A stretch of DNA of 64,000 bases from contig JAYPVI010000012.1 of NCBI GenBank assembly GCA_038134525.1, positions 1 to 64,000 on the forward strand, read 5' to 3'. Below the pieces are notes generated by a model, which searched no databases, was not told the DNA's origin, and saw only the letters and a program-made list of their open reading frames with translations. Of the stretch, positions 27,141 through 36,406 are shown in pieces; the first letter of the stretch is position 1, and the number at the start of each line of letters is the position of its first letter. Made by a program: the position numbers and the translations under genes. This stretch comes from GCA-002727735 sp038134525. Lineage in GTDB: Bacteria > Bacteroidota > Bacteroidia > Flavobacteriales_D > Parvicellaceae.

Positions 27141-27713
27141 ATGAAATCAAAAGTTAACAGTGTTGTTGTTTTAGATAACTATGATTCATTTACATTTAAT
27201 CTTGTTCATTATTTAGAAAGCCTAGGTGCAAATGTTATTGTCCTTAGAAAAGATCAAATCGAAGATAAATATTTTCTAAAATCAAAACATATTTTAATAT
27301 CTCCTGGACCGGGACACCCTGAGGAATACACTTATCTTAATGATATTATCATCAATTATCATGAATCACATTCCATTTTAGGAATTTGTCTAGGTCATCA
27401 ATATTTAGCTTCTTATTTCGGGTCAACACTTTATAATCTTGAAAAAGTAAAACACGGCATATCTAGTGAATTAAAAGTAGTTAATCACCAATGCTTATTT
27501 AATAATGTCCCTGAAAATTTTAAAATTGGTCATTATCATTCCTGGAATATTAAATCACTAAGCAATGATTTACAAGAAACTGCGTTAAATATTGAAGGTT
27601 TAAATATGGCGTTTCGACATAAAAGATTAAATATTTTTGGCATTCAATTTCATCCAGAAAGTATACTAACAGAAAATGGTTTGAAAATTTTGAAAAACTG
27701 GTTGTTAATATGA
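27141..27713 (+). CDS. pabA: Glutamine amidotransferase, PabA/TrpG type
   Basis: 190 residues, a class I amidotransferase. VVLDNYDSFTFNLVHYLESLG at the N-terminus and ISPGPGHPEE are specific to aminodeoxychorismate/anthranilate synthase component II. Cys in GICLGHQYL is the nucleophile and HPES supplies the His-Glu pair. It provides ammonia for p-aminobenzoate or anthranilate. No trpE or pabB is adjacent; a PabC-like aminotransferase at 40052 favours the folate role, but the two cannot be told apart from this sequence. Confidence 0.9.
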   Translation: MKSKVNSVVVLDNYDSFTFNLVHYLESLGANVIVLRKDQIEDKYFLKSKHILISPGPGHPEEYTYLNDIIINYHESHSILGICLGHQYLASYFGSTLYNLEKVKHGISSELKVVNHQCLFNNVPENFKIGHYHSWNIKSLSNDLQETALNIEGLNMAFRHKRLNIFGIQFHPESILTENGLKILKNWLLI

Positions 27714-27759
27714 AAATTGATATGAATTTCATTTCAGCTCTTTATTTAGAGAATAAGTT

Positions 27760-27767
27760 TACTTTTG
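27760..27767 (+). promoter_or_regulatory. -7 promoter element of valS
   Basis: TACTTTTG, exact TAnnTTTG match, ends 19 nt before the valS ATG at 27787. Confidence 0.5.
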
Positions 27768-27786
27768 CAAAATTACTTTAGATAAA

Positions 27787-30417
27787 ATGGGAATTTCTAA
27801 GACATATGACCCTGCAAAAGCAGAAGAAAAATGGTATAATAAATGGGTTGAAGCTGATTTGTTCAAATCTATCCCTGACGAAAGAGATCCTTACACTATA
27901 GTCATTCCGCCACCTAATGTAACTGGTGTTCTACATATGGGGCACATGCTTAACAACACCATTCAAGATGTTTTGATTAGAAGAGCCAGAATGCTCGGCA
28001 AAAATGCTTGTTGGGTTCCAGGAACAGATCATGCGTCAATAGCTACAGAAGCAAAAGTAGTTCAGAAGTTAAGATCAGAAGGAATTAAAAAAAGTGATTT
28101 AACTAGAGATGAATTTTTAGAACATGCTTGGGAATGGACAAATAAACATGGTGGAATTATTCTTGAACAATTGAAAAAATTAGGTGCATCATGTGATTGG
28201 GATAGAACAACGTTTACCATGGATAATGATTATTATAATGAAGTAATCAATGTATTCTGTGATTTACATAATAAAGGATACATATATCGTGGTGAAAGAA
28301 TGATCAATTGGGATCCTGAAGCCAAAACTGCTCTTAGTGATGAAGAAGTTTTCTACAAAGAAGTCAATTCAAAGTTATATTATGTTAGGTATAAAATAAA
28401 AGACACTGAAGATGAATGGATACAAATTGCAACAACAAGACCTGAAACAATACTAGGTGATTCTGCAATATGCATTAACCCTAAAGATGTACGATATATC
28501 CATTTAGTTGGCAAAGAGGTATTAGTTCCACTAATAGATCGTACAATTCCTATCATATTTGATGATTATGTTGATATGGAATTTGGTACGGGTTGTCTTA
28601 AAATCACACCTGCACACGATCCTAATGATTACGAGATTGGAAAGAAACATAGTCTTGAGATAATTAACATTTTAAATCCTAATGGAACTTTAAATGAAAA
28701 TGCAAAACTATATGTAGGTGAGGACAGATTTGAAGTAAGAAAAAAAATTGCTCAAGAATTGCACAATACTGGTTACTTAATTAAAGAGGAGGACCACATT
28801 AATAAAATTGGATTTTCAGAAAGAACAGATGCTGTTATTGAACCAAGGTTATCTCTACAATGGTTTTGTGCTATGGAAAAACTAAGTAAACCAGCTCTTA
28901 ATAATGTACTCAATAATACAGTTCAGTTTCATCCAGAAAAATTTAAAAACACGTACAAACACTGGATGGAAAACATAAGAGATTGGTGTATTTCAAGACA
29001 GTTATGGTGGGGGCATAGAATACCTGCTTATTATTATGGAGAAGGTAAGGATGATTTCATTGTAGCTCCATCCATTGATAAAGCATTAGAAAAACTTAAT
29101 AATTTAAACGGTCGAACTTACACCATCTCTGATTTAAAACAAGACGAAGATGTAATGGACACCTGGTTTTCATCTTGGATTTGGCCAATAGCTGTATTTA
29201 ATGGTTTCAAGAAAAATGATGAAATTGATTATTACTATCCCACAAATGATTTAGTAACTGCACCTGAAATAATGTTCTTTTGGGTGGCCAGAATGATAAT
29301 TTCAGGTTATGAATACAAAGAAAAACCTCCTTTTAAAAATGTTTATTTTACAGGAATAGTAAGGGATAAGTTAGGAAGAAAAATGTCTAAATCCTTAGGC
29401 AATAGTCCTGATCCACTTGAATTAATTGGAAAATATGGTGCTGATGGCGTAAGAGTAGGAATGCTACTATCTTCTCCAGCAGGAAATGATCTCTTATTCG
29501 ATAGTGCATTATGCGAACAAGGAAGAAATTTCACCAATAAAATATGGAACTCATTCCGTCTTATTTCTTCATGGTCTGTTAGTGAAGAAATTAAACAAGA
29601 AGATGCTTCGAAAGTGGCTATAGCTTGGTTTAAATCAAAGTTTAGTGAAAATCTATCTTCAATTAATGAGTCTTATAATAAATTCAGAATGTCTGAAGCT
29701 CTTATGTCTACATATAAAACAGTCTGGGATGATTTTTGCTCATGGTATCTAGAGATGATAAAACCAGCTTATGGTCATCCCATAGATAAAACAACATATG
29801 AAGAAACAATAGCTATTTTTGAAAGGATTTTAAAATTAGTTTATCCATTTACCCCATTTATTAGTGAAGAAATTTGGCAACTTATAAAGAACAGAGAAAA
29901 ATCATCTTTCATTGTAACAGAAAAATGGCCTGAAATAGAAACTAAAGATCAACATATTTTAGATCAATTCTCATCTTTTAAAGAAATCGTTTCTGGCATT
30001 AGAAACATCCGAAAGGAAAACAACATCGCTAATAGGGTTTTACTAGATTTTAATGTTCGAGTAAATAATAAATGGAATACCCTTTTCAATTCTTTAATAA
30101 TCAAGTTAGGAAATGTAAAAGAAATTGAAATCGTAGAAAATTCTATAAAGGGAGCAAATTCATTTGTAGTTAACAATAATGAATTTTTCATACCCTTTAA
30201 TAAAGGAATTGATATAGACGCAGAAATGGTAAAAGTAAGATCTGAGCTTGATGACAAAAAAGGGTTTTTAAAAAGTGTTATGAAAAAATTGGACAATGAT
30301 AAATTCATGGCCAATGCACCTCAGAAAGTGGTTGAAATAGAACTCAAGAAAAAAAATGACGCTGAAAATCAGATTCAAATTTTAATGGATAGACTAAATG
30401 AACTGTCTTCTCTTTAA
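27787..30417 (+). CDS. valS: Valine--tRNA ligase
   Basis: 876 residues, full length for the class I enzyme. The HIGH motif appears in PPPNVTGVLHMGHMLNN, the editing domain contains TTRPETILGDSAICI, the KMSKS motif is in GRKMSKSLGNSPDPLE, and the C-terminal about 65 residues form the charged coiled coil that contacts tRNA. It charges tRNA-Val and hydrolyses mischarged threonine. It has its own short-leader promoter and is followed 9 bp later by a glycosyltransferase gene. Confidence 0.98.
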   Translation: MGISKTYDPAKAEEKWYNKWVEADLFKSIPDERDPYTIVIPPPNVTGVLHMGHMLNNTIQDVLIRRARMLGKNACWVPGTDHASIATEAKVVQKLRSEGIKKSDLTRDEFLEHAWEWTNKHGGIILEQLKKLGASCDWDRTTFTMDNDYYNEVINVFCDLHNKGYIYRGERMINWDPEAKTALSDEEVFYKEVNSKLYYVRYKIKDTEDEWIQIATTRPETILGDSAICINPKDVRYIHLVGKEVLVPLIDRTIPIIFDDYVDMEFGTGCLKITPAHDPNDYEIGKKHSLEIINILNPNGTLNENAKLYVGEDRFEVRKKIAQELHNTGYLIKEEDHINKIGFSERTDAVIEPRLSLQWFCAMEKLSKPALNNVLNNTVQFHPEKFKNTYKHWMENIRDWCISRQLWWGHRIPAYYYGEGKDDFIVAPSIDKALEKLNNLNGRTYTISDLKQDEDVMDTWFSSWIWPIAVFNGFKKNDEIDYYYPTNDLVTAPEIMFFWVARMIISGYEYKEKPPFKNVYFTGIVRDKLGRKMSKSLGNSPDPLELIGKYGADGVRVGMLLSSPAGNDLLFDSALCEQGRNFTNKIWNSFRLISSWSVSEEIKQEDASKVAIAWFKSKFSENLSSINESYNKFRMSEALMSTYKTVWDDFCSWYLEMIKPAYGHPIDKTTYEETIAIFERILKLVYPFTPFISEEIWQLIKNREKSSFIVTEKWPEIETKDQHILDQFSSFKEIVSGIRNIRKENNIANRVLLDFNVRVNNKWNTLFNSLIIKLGNVKEIEIVENSIKGANSFVVNNNEFFIPFNKGIDIDAEMVKVRSELDDKKGFLKSVMKKLDNDKFMANAPQKVVEIELKKKNDAENQIQILMDRLNELSSL

Positions 30418-30426
30418 TTTTAGATA

Positions 30427-31545
30427 GTGAATAAAGTCCTTTTTTTAAGTTCATGGTATCCAACAAGAGTACATTCTACACTTGGCAACTTTGTAAGTTA
30501 CCATGCAAAAGCAGTTGCACAAACCAATGATGTTCATGTTCTTCATATTGTAGCTGATGATTCTATTCAAGGTTATGAAATAATATCTGAATCTATTGAT
30601 GGATTAGACACTACCATTGTCTATTTCAAAAGAGGCGTGTTTAAATACTTAAATTATTTCATTGCTTTTTTGAAAGGCTTGAAATACGTTTCAACTAAGT
30701 TTAGTTTTAATGTTGTTCATATGAATATCATACACCCTGGAATTTGGCAAGCATTATTTATAAAATGGTTTAAAAAAATACCATATATTATTTCAGAAAA
30801 TTGGCATGGGTTTCAAGATTTAAGTAAGGAAAATATAAGTTCATTACAAATGTTGCTTATCAAGCTTGGATTCAAAAATTCATTTGCAGTTTGTCCTGTT
30901 TCTAATCAATTGCTAACAGGAATGAAAAATCAAGGTTTTTCAGCAAATTATCATATTGTACCCAATGTAGTAAACACTCATGTTTTTAAACCCAAGAAAA
31001 GAATAAAAAGCAATCCATTTCAATTTTTACATGTTTCTACATTAGATGATAACATTAAAAATGTTAGTGGAATTATTCAGGCTTTTTCAAAATTTAAAAC
31101 TGACCAAGTAACTCTTAAAATTATTGGGGAAGGAGATAAATCTTTTTTAAAGGAGTTAATAAATGAAAATAAACTTGGAAATAGGATTAAAATAGAAGGT
31201 GAAAAAACACATCATCAAATTGCAATAGAAATGCAAAATGCCCATGCATTTATATTGTTTAGTAACATCGAAAATTTACCTTTGGTATTAATTGAAGCAA
31301 TGTCTACAGGTTTGCCAGTAATTACTACAAATGTTGGAGGAATACCAGAAATTTTTAATTCATTTGCAGGATATATGATTCATCCTAGGGATGTAGGAGA
31401 ACTTCATTTAAGCATGAAGAAAATGATAGCTAACTATGATTATTTTGATAATGAAAAAATCAGCAATTATGCATTTCAACATTTTTCTTATGAAAAAGTA
31501 GCAGAGAGTTTTAATAGCATATATGAAAAAATGACTAAAAATTAA
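30427..31545 (+). CDS. Family 4 glycosyltransferase
   Basis: 372 residues from a GTG start. The N-terminal domain opens KVLFLSSWYPTRVHSTLGNFV, a pattern common in Bacteroidota GT4 enzymes. The C-terminal half has FLHVSTLDDNIKNVSGII, IIGEGDKSFL and the donor-site motif SNIENLPLVLIEAMSTGLPVI with its catalytic Glu, then TTNVGGIPEI. It probably builds a surface glycan. Spacing of 9 bp from valS and 5 bp to ettA suggests one transcript, without an obvious functional link. Confidence 0.9.
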   Translation: MNKVLFLSSWYPTRVHSTLGNFVSYHAKAVAQTNDVHVLHIVADDSIQGYEIISESIDGLDTTIVYFKRGVFKYLNYFIAFLKGLKYVSTKFSFNVVHMNIIHPGIWQALFIKWFKKIPYIISENWHGFQDLSKENISSLQMLLIKLGFKNSFAVCPVSNQLLTGMKNQGFSANYHIVPNVVNTHVFKPKKRIKSNPFQFLHVSTLDDNIKNVSGIIQAFSKFKTDQVTLKIIGEGDKSFLKELINENKLGNRIKIEGEKTHHQIAIEMQNAHAFILFSNIENLPLVLIEAMSTGLPVITTNVGGIPEIFNSFAGYMIHPRDVGELHLSMKKMIANYDYFDNEKISNYAFQHFSYEKVAESFNSIYEKMTKN

Positions 31546-31550
31546 ACGTT

Positions 31551-33239
31551 ATGTCAGAGGATAAAAAAGTAATATTCTCTATGGTGAATGTGAGTAAAAG
31601 CACACCTCAGGGAAAACAGATTATAAAAGATATTCATTTGTCGTTTTACTATGGAGCAAAGATTGGTATTTTAGGTTTGAATGGAGCTGGTAAATCAACG
31701 GTAATGAAAATAATTGCTGGTATAGATAAAAATTATCAAGGTGATGTTGTATTTTCTCCTGGATACACTATTGGCTATCTACCACAAGAACCTGAACTTG
31801 ATGAATCAAAGACAGTAAAAGAAATTGTCAAAGAAGGTGTACAAGAGGTTGCTGACTTACTTAAACAATATGACGAAATCAACAACAAATTCATGGATGA
31901 AGAAATCATGAATGATGCTGATAAAATGAACGAATTAATTGACAAACAAGGTAAAGTACAAGAGAAGATAGATCAATTAGATGCATGGGATCTGGATTCC
32001 AAATTGGAGTTAGCGATGGATGCATTAAGAACACCTGAAGGCGATAGAAATATAAAAGGATTGTCTGGTGGTGAAAGAAGACGAGTAGCACTATGTAGGT
32101 TACTACTTAAACAACCTGATATTCTATTACTTGATGAACCAACAAATCATTTAGATGCAGAATCAGTACATTGGCTTGAACAACACCTCCAAAATTACAA
32201 AGGAACTGTTATTGCAGTTACTCATGATCGATACTTTTTAGATAATGTGGCAGGTTGGATATTAGAACTAGATAGAGGAGAAGGAATACCATTCAAGGGT
32301 AATTACAGTTCTTGGCTAGAGCAAAAAGCCAAAAGGTTAGCACAAGAAGAAAAAACAGAAAGTAAACGAAAGAAAGCATTAGATAGAGAACTTGAATGGG
32401 TGAGACAAGGTGCTAAAGGAAGACAGGCGAAAGGAAAAGCAAGGCTCAAAAATTATGAGACTATGCTAAATGAAACAGTTAAGGAAAAAGAAGCGAAAAT
32501 TGAGATTCCAATACCAAATGGTCCTCGTCTAGGTAACGAAGTAATTGAAGCTACTGATATAGCTAAAGGTTATGATGATAATTTATTGTATGAACAGATG
32601 AACTTCAAATTACCACCTGCAGGTATAGTTGGAGTAATTGGTCCTAATGGTGCTGGTAAAACCACTTTATTCAGGATGATTATGGATGAAGAAAAACCAG
32701 ATAAAGGAAAAATAAATGTCGGATCTACTGTTAAAATTGGTTATGTTGATCAACGACATAAATCTATAGATCCAAATAAAACCGTATGGGAAGTAGTAAG
32801 TGAAGGAAACGAAGTAATTGAAATTGGTGGACAAACCATAAACTCTAGAGCGTATGTATCCAAATTTAATTTTAATGGATCAGATCAGCAGAAAAAAGTG
32901 GGAGTACTTTCAGGAGGCGAAAGAAATAGATTACATCTTGCTATGACTTTAAAAACAGAAGCAAATGTGCTTTTACTTGATGAACCAACAAATGACATTG
33001 ATGTTAATACATTAAGAGCCTTAGAGGAAGGGATTCAATCATTTGCTGGATGTGCAGTAGTCATTTCACATGATAGGTGGTTTTTAGACAGAATTTGTAC
33101 TCACATATTAGCTTTTGAAGGGAATTCAAGTGTTTACTACTTTGAGGGTGGTTATTCGGATTACGAAGAAAACAGAAAGAAAAGACTAGGTTCTGACATC
33201 ATACCAACAAGAATTAAATATAAAAAATTAACTCGATAA
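31551..33239 (+). CDS. ettA: Energy-dependent translational throttle protein EttA (ABC-F)
   Basis: 562 residues with two ABC ATPase domains and no membrane segment. Walker A motifs are GLNGAGKSTVMK and GPNGAGKTTLFR, signatures LSGGERRRVALCRLL and LSGGERNRLHLAMTL, and Walker B motifs LLLDEPTNHLDAES and LLLDEPTNDIDVNT. The arm region and linker (about 245-310, EWVRQGAKGRQAKGKARL) match EttA. ABC-F proteins act at the ribosomal E site; EttA gates early elongation by energy state. Confidence 0.95.
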   Translation: MSEDKKVIFSMVNVSKSTPQGKQIIKDIHLSFYYGAKIGILGLNGAGKSTVMKIIAGIDKNYQGDVVFSPGYTIGYLPQEPELDESKTVKEIVKEGVQEVADLLKQYDEINNKFMDEEIMNDADKMNELIDKQGKVQEKIDQLDAWDLDSKLELAMDALRTPEGDRNIKGLSGGERRRVALCRLLLKQPDILLLDEPTNHLDAESVHWLEQHLQNYKGTVIAVTHDRYFLDNVAGWILELDRGEGIPFKGNYSSWLEQKAKRLAQEEKTESKRKKALDRELEWVRQGAKGRQAKGKARLKNYETMLNETVKEKEAKIEIPIPNGPRLGNEVIEATDIAKGYDDNLLYEQMNFKLPPAGIVGVIGPNGAGKTTLFRMIMDEEKPDKGKINVGSTVKIGYVDQRHKSIDPNKTVWEVVSEGNEVIEIGGQTINSRAYVSKFNFNGSDQQKKVGVLSGGERNRLHLAMTLKTEANVLLLDEPTNDIDVNTLRALEEGIQSFAGCAVVISHDRWFLDRICTHILAFEGNSSVYYFEGGYSDYEENRKKRLGSDIIPTRIKYKKLTR

Positions 33240-33248
33240 ATTTTAAAA

Positions 33249-33686
33249 ATGAAAAAAGCAATTATTGATACTGTAAAGGGTAAAATGGAAGTGGAATTTT
33301 TTGAAAAAGATGCTCCAAAAACAGTCCAAAACTTTATTAATTTATCTGAGAGTGGCTTTTACAACAGTCTTTCGTTTCATAGAGTTATTCCAGATTTTGT
33401 AATCCAAGGAGGTTGTCCACAAGGAACAGGTGTTGGTGGACCCGGATATGCAATTGACTGTGAATTAGATGGTGACAATCAATACCACGATAGGGGAGTT
33501 TTATCCATGGCACATGCTGGTAGGAATACAGGTGGTTCACAGTTTTTCATATGTCACTCGAGGGAAAATACAGCACACCTAGATAGAAATCATACTTGCT
33601 TTGGCAAAGTGGTAGATGGTGTTGAAGTAATAGATATGATTGAAGGTGGAGACAAAATAAATTCGATTTCAATTATTGATGCCTAA
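33249..33686 (+). CDS. Cyclophilin-type peptidyl-prolyl isomerase
   Basis: 145 residues, a minimal cyclophilin with no signal peptide, so cytoplasmic. The active-site segments are SFHRVIPDFVIQGGCPQGTG (catalytic Arg), SMAHAGRNTGGSQFFIC and LDRNHTCFGKVVDG. It speeds proline cis-trans isomerisation during folding. It starts 9 bp after ettA and its end overlaps the hydrolase start by 8 bp. Confidence 0.95.
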   Translation: MKKAIIDTVKGKMEVEFFEKDAPKTVQNFINLSESGFYNSLSFHRVIPDFVIQGGCPQGTGVGGPGYAIDCELDGDNQYHDRGVLSMAHAGRNTGGSQFFICHSRENTAHLDRNHTCFGKVVDGVEVIDMIEGGDKINSISIIDA

Positions 33687-34515
33687 AACAACAAAGGAAA
33701 AGTTTGTTATTCAAGGTACTGCATTTGAAAAACCTATATTATGTGATTTAACTAAACCTTTTCAGCAAAATGACAAGAACTTAATTATTTTCTGTCATGG
33801 ATATAAAGGTTTTAAGGACTGGGGATGTTGGAATTTAATGGCTGAAAAATTTGCTCAAAATGGTATTAATTTTCTAAAATTTAATTTTTCACACAACGGT
33901 GGGACAATTAATAATTCCATAGATTTTCCCGATTTAAAAGCTTTTAGTGAAAATAATTATACCATTGAAGTAAACGATTTAATCAGAGTTGTTGAACACG
34001 TAAAAAGTCAATTCAAAAATTTCTCAAATGCAAAGATTCATTTAATGGGTCATAGCAGGGGCGGAGGAATAGCAAGTTTAGTAAGCGATAAAATTGATGG
34101 TGTTAATTCATTAATATTGCTAGCTAGTGTTTCTAATTTTAAGGATCGTTTCCCAGATCATGATGAAATTTTAAACTGGAAAAAAAATGGTGTGAGATAC
34201 GTTGAAAATAAAAGAACAAAACAGAATTTACCCCATTTATACCAATTCTATCAAAATTTTATAGATAATGAGAATTGGCTAAATATTAAGTCAGCAATTA
34301 ATAAATTTGACGGTAAATCTTTAATTTGTCATGGAACAATGGATTTAGCAGTTGATTTCCAAAATGCACAAAATTTATTATCATGGTCACAAAATGGAAA
34401 ACTTTTTAAATTGAGAACAAATCATACATTTGGATCAAAACATCCATGGACAGAAAATCAACTCCCAAACGCCCTAAATCAAGTTATTGACCAATCTATA
34501 CGTTTTTTAAGCTAG
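33679..34515 (+). CDS. Alpha/beta hydrolase
   Basis: 278 residues from ATG 33679 (a TTG one codon earlier is possible). IIFCHGYKGFKDWGCWNLMAE supplies the oxyanion region, GHSRGGGIASL holds the nucleophilic Ser near 125, and Asp and His follow in CHGTMDLAV and TNHTFGSKHPW. The substrate is unknown; the family includes dienelactone-hydrolase-like and acyl-transferring enzymes. It overlaps the cyclophilin gene by 8 bp. Confidence 0.88.
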   Translation: MPKTTKEKFVIQGTAFEKPILCDLTKPFQQNDKNLIIFCHGYKGFKDWGCWNLMAEKFAQNGINFLKFNFSHNGGTINNSIDFPDLKAFSENNYTIEVNDLIRVVEHVKSQFKNFSNAKIHLMGHSRGGGIASLVSDKIDGVNSLILLASVSNFKDRFPDHDEILNWKKNGVRYVENKRTKQNLPHLYQFYQNFIDNENWLNIKSAINKFDGKSLICHGTMDLAVDFQNAQNLLSWSQNGKLFKLRTNHTFGSKHPWTENQLPNALNQVIDQSIRFLS

Positions 34516-34542
34516 TTTTTTCAATAATTAATTTTAAGATTT

Positions 34543-34550
34543 TATATTTG
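34543..34550 (+). promoter_or_regulatory. -7 promoter element of pyrR-pyrB
   Basis: TATATTTG, exact consensus, 7 nt before the pyrR ATG at 34558. The transcript would begin at or within a few bases of the start codon, leaving no room for a leader attenuator. Confidence 0.55.
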
Positions 34551-34557
34551 TCCTTTA

Positions 34558-35106
34558 ATGAACTCAACCGAGATTCTAAATAGTCTTCAAGTTTCCTTAA
34601 CTCTCAGAAGACTTTGTTTCCAGCTTATTGAGAACCATGACGATTTTTCCAATACTGTGATTGTTGGATTACAACCTAATGGCATATTCCTAGCAAATAG
34701 GATTAAAAAAGAATTAGAATTAATAATCAAACATTCAGTTGTTACAGGAGCATTAGATATCACCTTCTTCAGAGATGATTTTAGAAGAAAAGAAAAACCG
34801 CTTATTCCAAGTGTAACCAATATAGATTTTACCATAGAAAATAAAGTGGTAGTACTTGTTGATGATGTGTTCTTCACAGGAAGAACAATACGTTCAGGAC
34901 TTGACGCCATTATGACGTTCGGAAGGCCTAAATCAGTTGAGTTTTTAACACTTATTGAAAGAAGATTTACTCAACATTTGCCTATAAGAGCAGATTACAT
35001 TGGTCAATCTATCGATACTATAAATGAAGAAAAAGTAAGTGTGCGATGGAAAGAAGTGCACGGTAAAGACCAAATTTTACTTTATTCCCCTGATCAAAAT
35101 GAATGA
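34558..35106 (+). CDS. pyrR: Bifunctional pyr operon regulator / uracil phosphoribosyltransferase PyrR
   Basis: 182 residues, standard PyrR length. The PRPP-binding loop is VVLVDDVFFTGRTIRSGLDA near 98-118; VVGLQPNGIFLANRI and DITFFRDDFRRKEKPL are also PyrR-like. In Firmicutes PyrR binds pyr mRNA when UMP is high and causes attenuation, and it salvages uracil. Here it heads an operon with pyrB, which overlaps its last 8 bases. Because a promoter lies just before the ATG, an RNA target would have to be inside or beyond the coding region. Confidence 0.94.
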   Translation: MNSTEILNSLQVSLTLRRLCFQLIENHDDFSNTVIVGLQPNGIFLANRIKKELELIIKHSVVTGALDITFFRDDFRRKEKPLIPSVTNIDFTIENKVVVLVDDVFFTGRTIRSGLDAIMTFGRPKSVEFLTLIERRFTQHLPIRADYIGQSIDTINEEKVSVRWKEVHGKDQILLYSPDQNE

Positions 35107-36031
35107 TTTAAGCGTAAAACATCTAATTTCAATTAATGATCTAAACATAAATGATCTAGATACTATATTTAAAACAGCTGATAGCTTTAAGGAAATTATA
35201 AATAGACCAATTAAAAAAGTACCCACACTTAGGGACATCACCATTGCCAATTTATTTTTTGAAAATAGTACCCGAACAAAATTATCATTTGAGCTAGCTG
35301 AGAAAAGACTATCAGCAGATGTGATAAATTTCTCAGCCTCTTCATCTAGTGTTAAAAAAGGAGAAACACTTGTCGATACTACAAATAACATCTTATCAAT
35401 GAAAGTTGATTTAGTTGTAATGAGACATCCTCACCCTGGCGCAGCTAATCATATTGCTAATAAAACAAATACATGTGTGATTAATGCAGGGGACGGAACT
35501 CATGAACATCCTACCCAAGCTTTATTAGATTGTTATTCTATCAAAGAAAAATTTGATGATTTAAAAGGGTTGAAAGTAGTTATCGTGGGAGACATTAAGC
35601 ATTCAAGAGTAGCTTTATCAAATATACATGCCTTAAAGAAACTTGGTGCAGAAGTAATGGTCTGTGGGCCGACTACATTAATACCTAAATACATAAATCA
35701 CTTAAATGTAAAAGTAGAGCATGATTTATTAAAGGCATTGCAATGGTGTGATGTTGCTAACATGCTAAGAATTCAACTTGAAAGGCAAGAGATACAGTAT
35801 TTTCCATCAATAAGAGAATATACAAAGCAATATGGCTTAAATATGCAGATTATCAATCAATTAAAAAGGGAAATCACAATTTTACATCCAGGTCCTATCA
35901 ATAGGGGGGTTGAAATCACATCTGAAGTTGCTGATTCCGCTAATTCTTTAATACTTAACCAAGTTGAAAATGGGGTTGCCATTAGAATGGCTGTAATTTA
36001 TTTGTTAGCAGGTAAATTAAATAGAACATAA
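35099..36031 (+). CDS. pyrB: Aspartate carbamoyltransferase catalytic chain
   Basis: 310 residues from ATG 35099, overlapping the pyrR stop (ATGAATGA); the frame stays open upstream to 35039 but that is inside pyrR. The carbamoyl-phosphate motif is LFFENSTRTKLSFELAEKRL, and DGTHEHPTQALLDCYSI, RHPHPGA and HPGPINRGVEI complete the active site. It condenses carbamoyl phosphate and aspartate, the committed step of pyrimidine synthesis. No pyrI regulatory chain is adjacent. Confidence 0.97.
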   Translation: MNDLSVKHLISINDLNINDLDTIFKTADSFKEIINRPIKKVPTLRDITIANLFFENSTRTKLSFELAEKRLSADVINFSASSSSVKKGETLVDTTNNILSMKVDLVVMRHPHPGAANHIANKTNTCVINAGDGTHEHPTQALLDCYSIKEKFDDLKGLKVVIVGDIKHSRVALSNIHALKKLGAEVMVCGPTTLIPKYINHLNVKVEHDLLKALQWCDVANMLRIQLERQEIQYFPSIREYTKQYGLNMQIINQLKREITILHPGPINRGVEITSEVADSANSLILNQVENGVAIRMAVIYLLAGKLNRT

Positions 36032-36047
36032 CTATCAATTTTTATCT

Positions 36048-36055
36048 TATTTTTG
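36048..36055 (+). promoter_or_regulatory. -7 promoter element of the STAS gene
   Basis: TATTTTTG, exact TAnnTTTG match, 10 nt before the ATG at 36066 and just after the pyrB stop. Confidence 0.45.
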
Positions 36056-36065
36056 TTTTTGATTT

Positions 36066-36395
36066 ATGAATTTTGTTGTAGAAAATAATGAAAAAAAAAT
36101 GGTGATAAGATGTCATGTTGAAAAACTTGATACTTTTAACGCACCTGAACTAAAATCTCATTTTTTACATCAAAGCAAGCAACTATTTTCTCATTTTATT
36201 GTTGATCTGAGTAAAGTTAAATATTGTGATTCAAGTGGCTTAAGTGCACTTTTAGTTGGTAATAGAATAGCTAAAGAAAATAATTCAAAAATGGTAATTT
36301 TTGGATTACAACCAGCTGTTGAAAAAATTATATCAATTTCACAATTGGATACCGTATTTAACATAGTTTCAACTGAAAATGATATTACAAACTAA
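36066..36395 (+). CDS. STAS-domain anti-sigma factor antagonist-like protein
   Basis: 109 residues, a single STAS domain. LDTFNAPELKSHF, HFIVDLSKVKYCDSSGLSALL and SKMVIFGLQPAVEKII align with SpoIIAA/RsbV proteins, and Ser in CDSSGLSAL is at the usual phosphorylation site. No partner kinase or sigma factor lies beside it, so partner switching is inference. A small T9SS cargo gene follows after 11 bp, then rnz. Confidence 0.9.
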   Translation: MNFVVENNEKKMVIRCHVEKLDTFNAPELKSHFLHQSKQLFSHFIVDLSKVKYCDSSGLSALLVGNRIAKENNSKMVIFGLQPAVEKIISISQLDTVFNIVSTENDITN

Positions 36396-36406
36396 CAAAA
36401 TTATAT

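Noticed and set aside
29964..30314. Minus-strand 116-codon frame within valS
   Set aside because: Lies wholly inside the well-defined valS coding region and matches no family.
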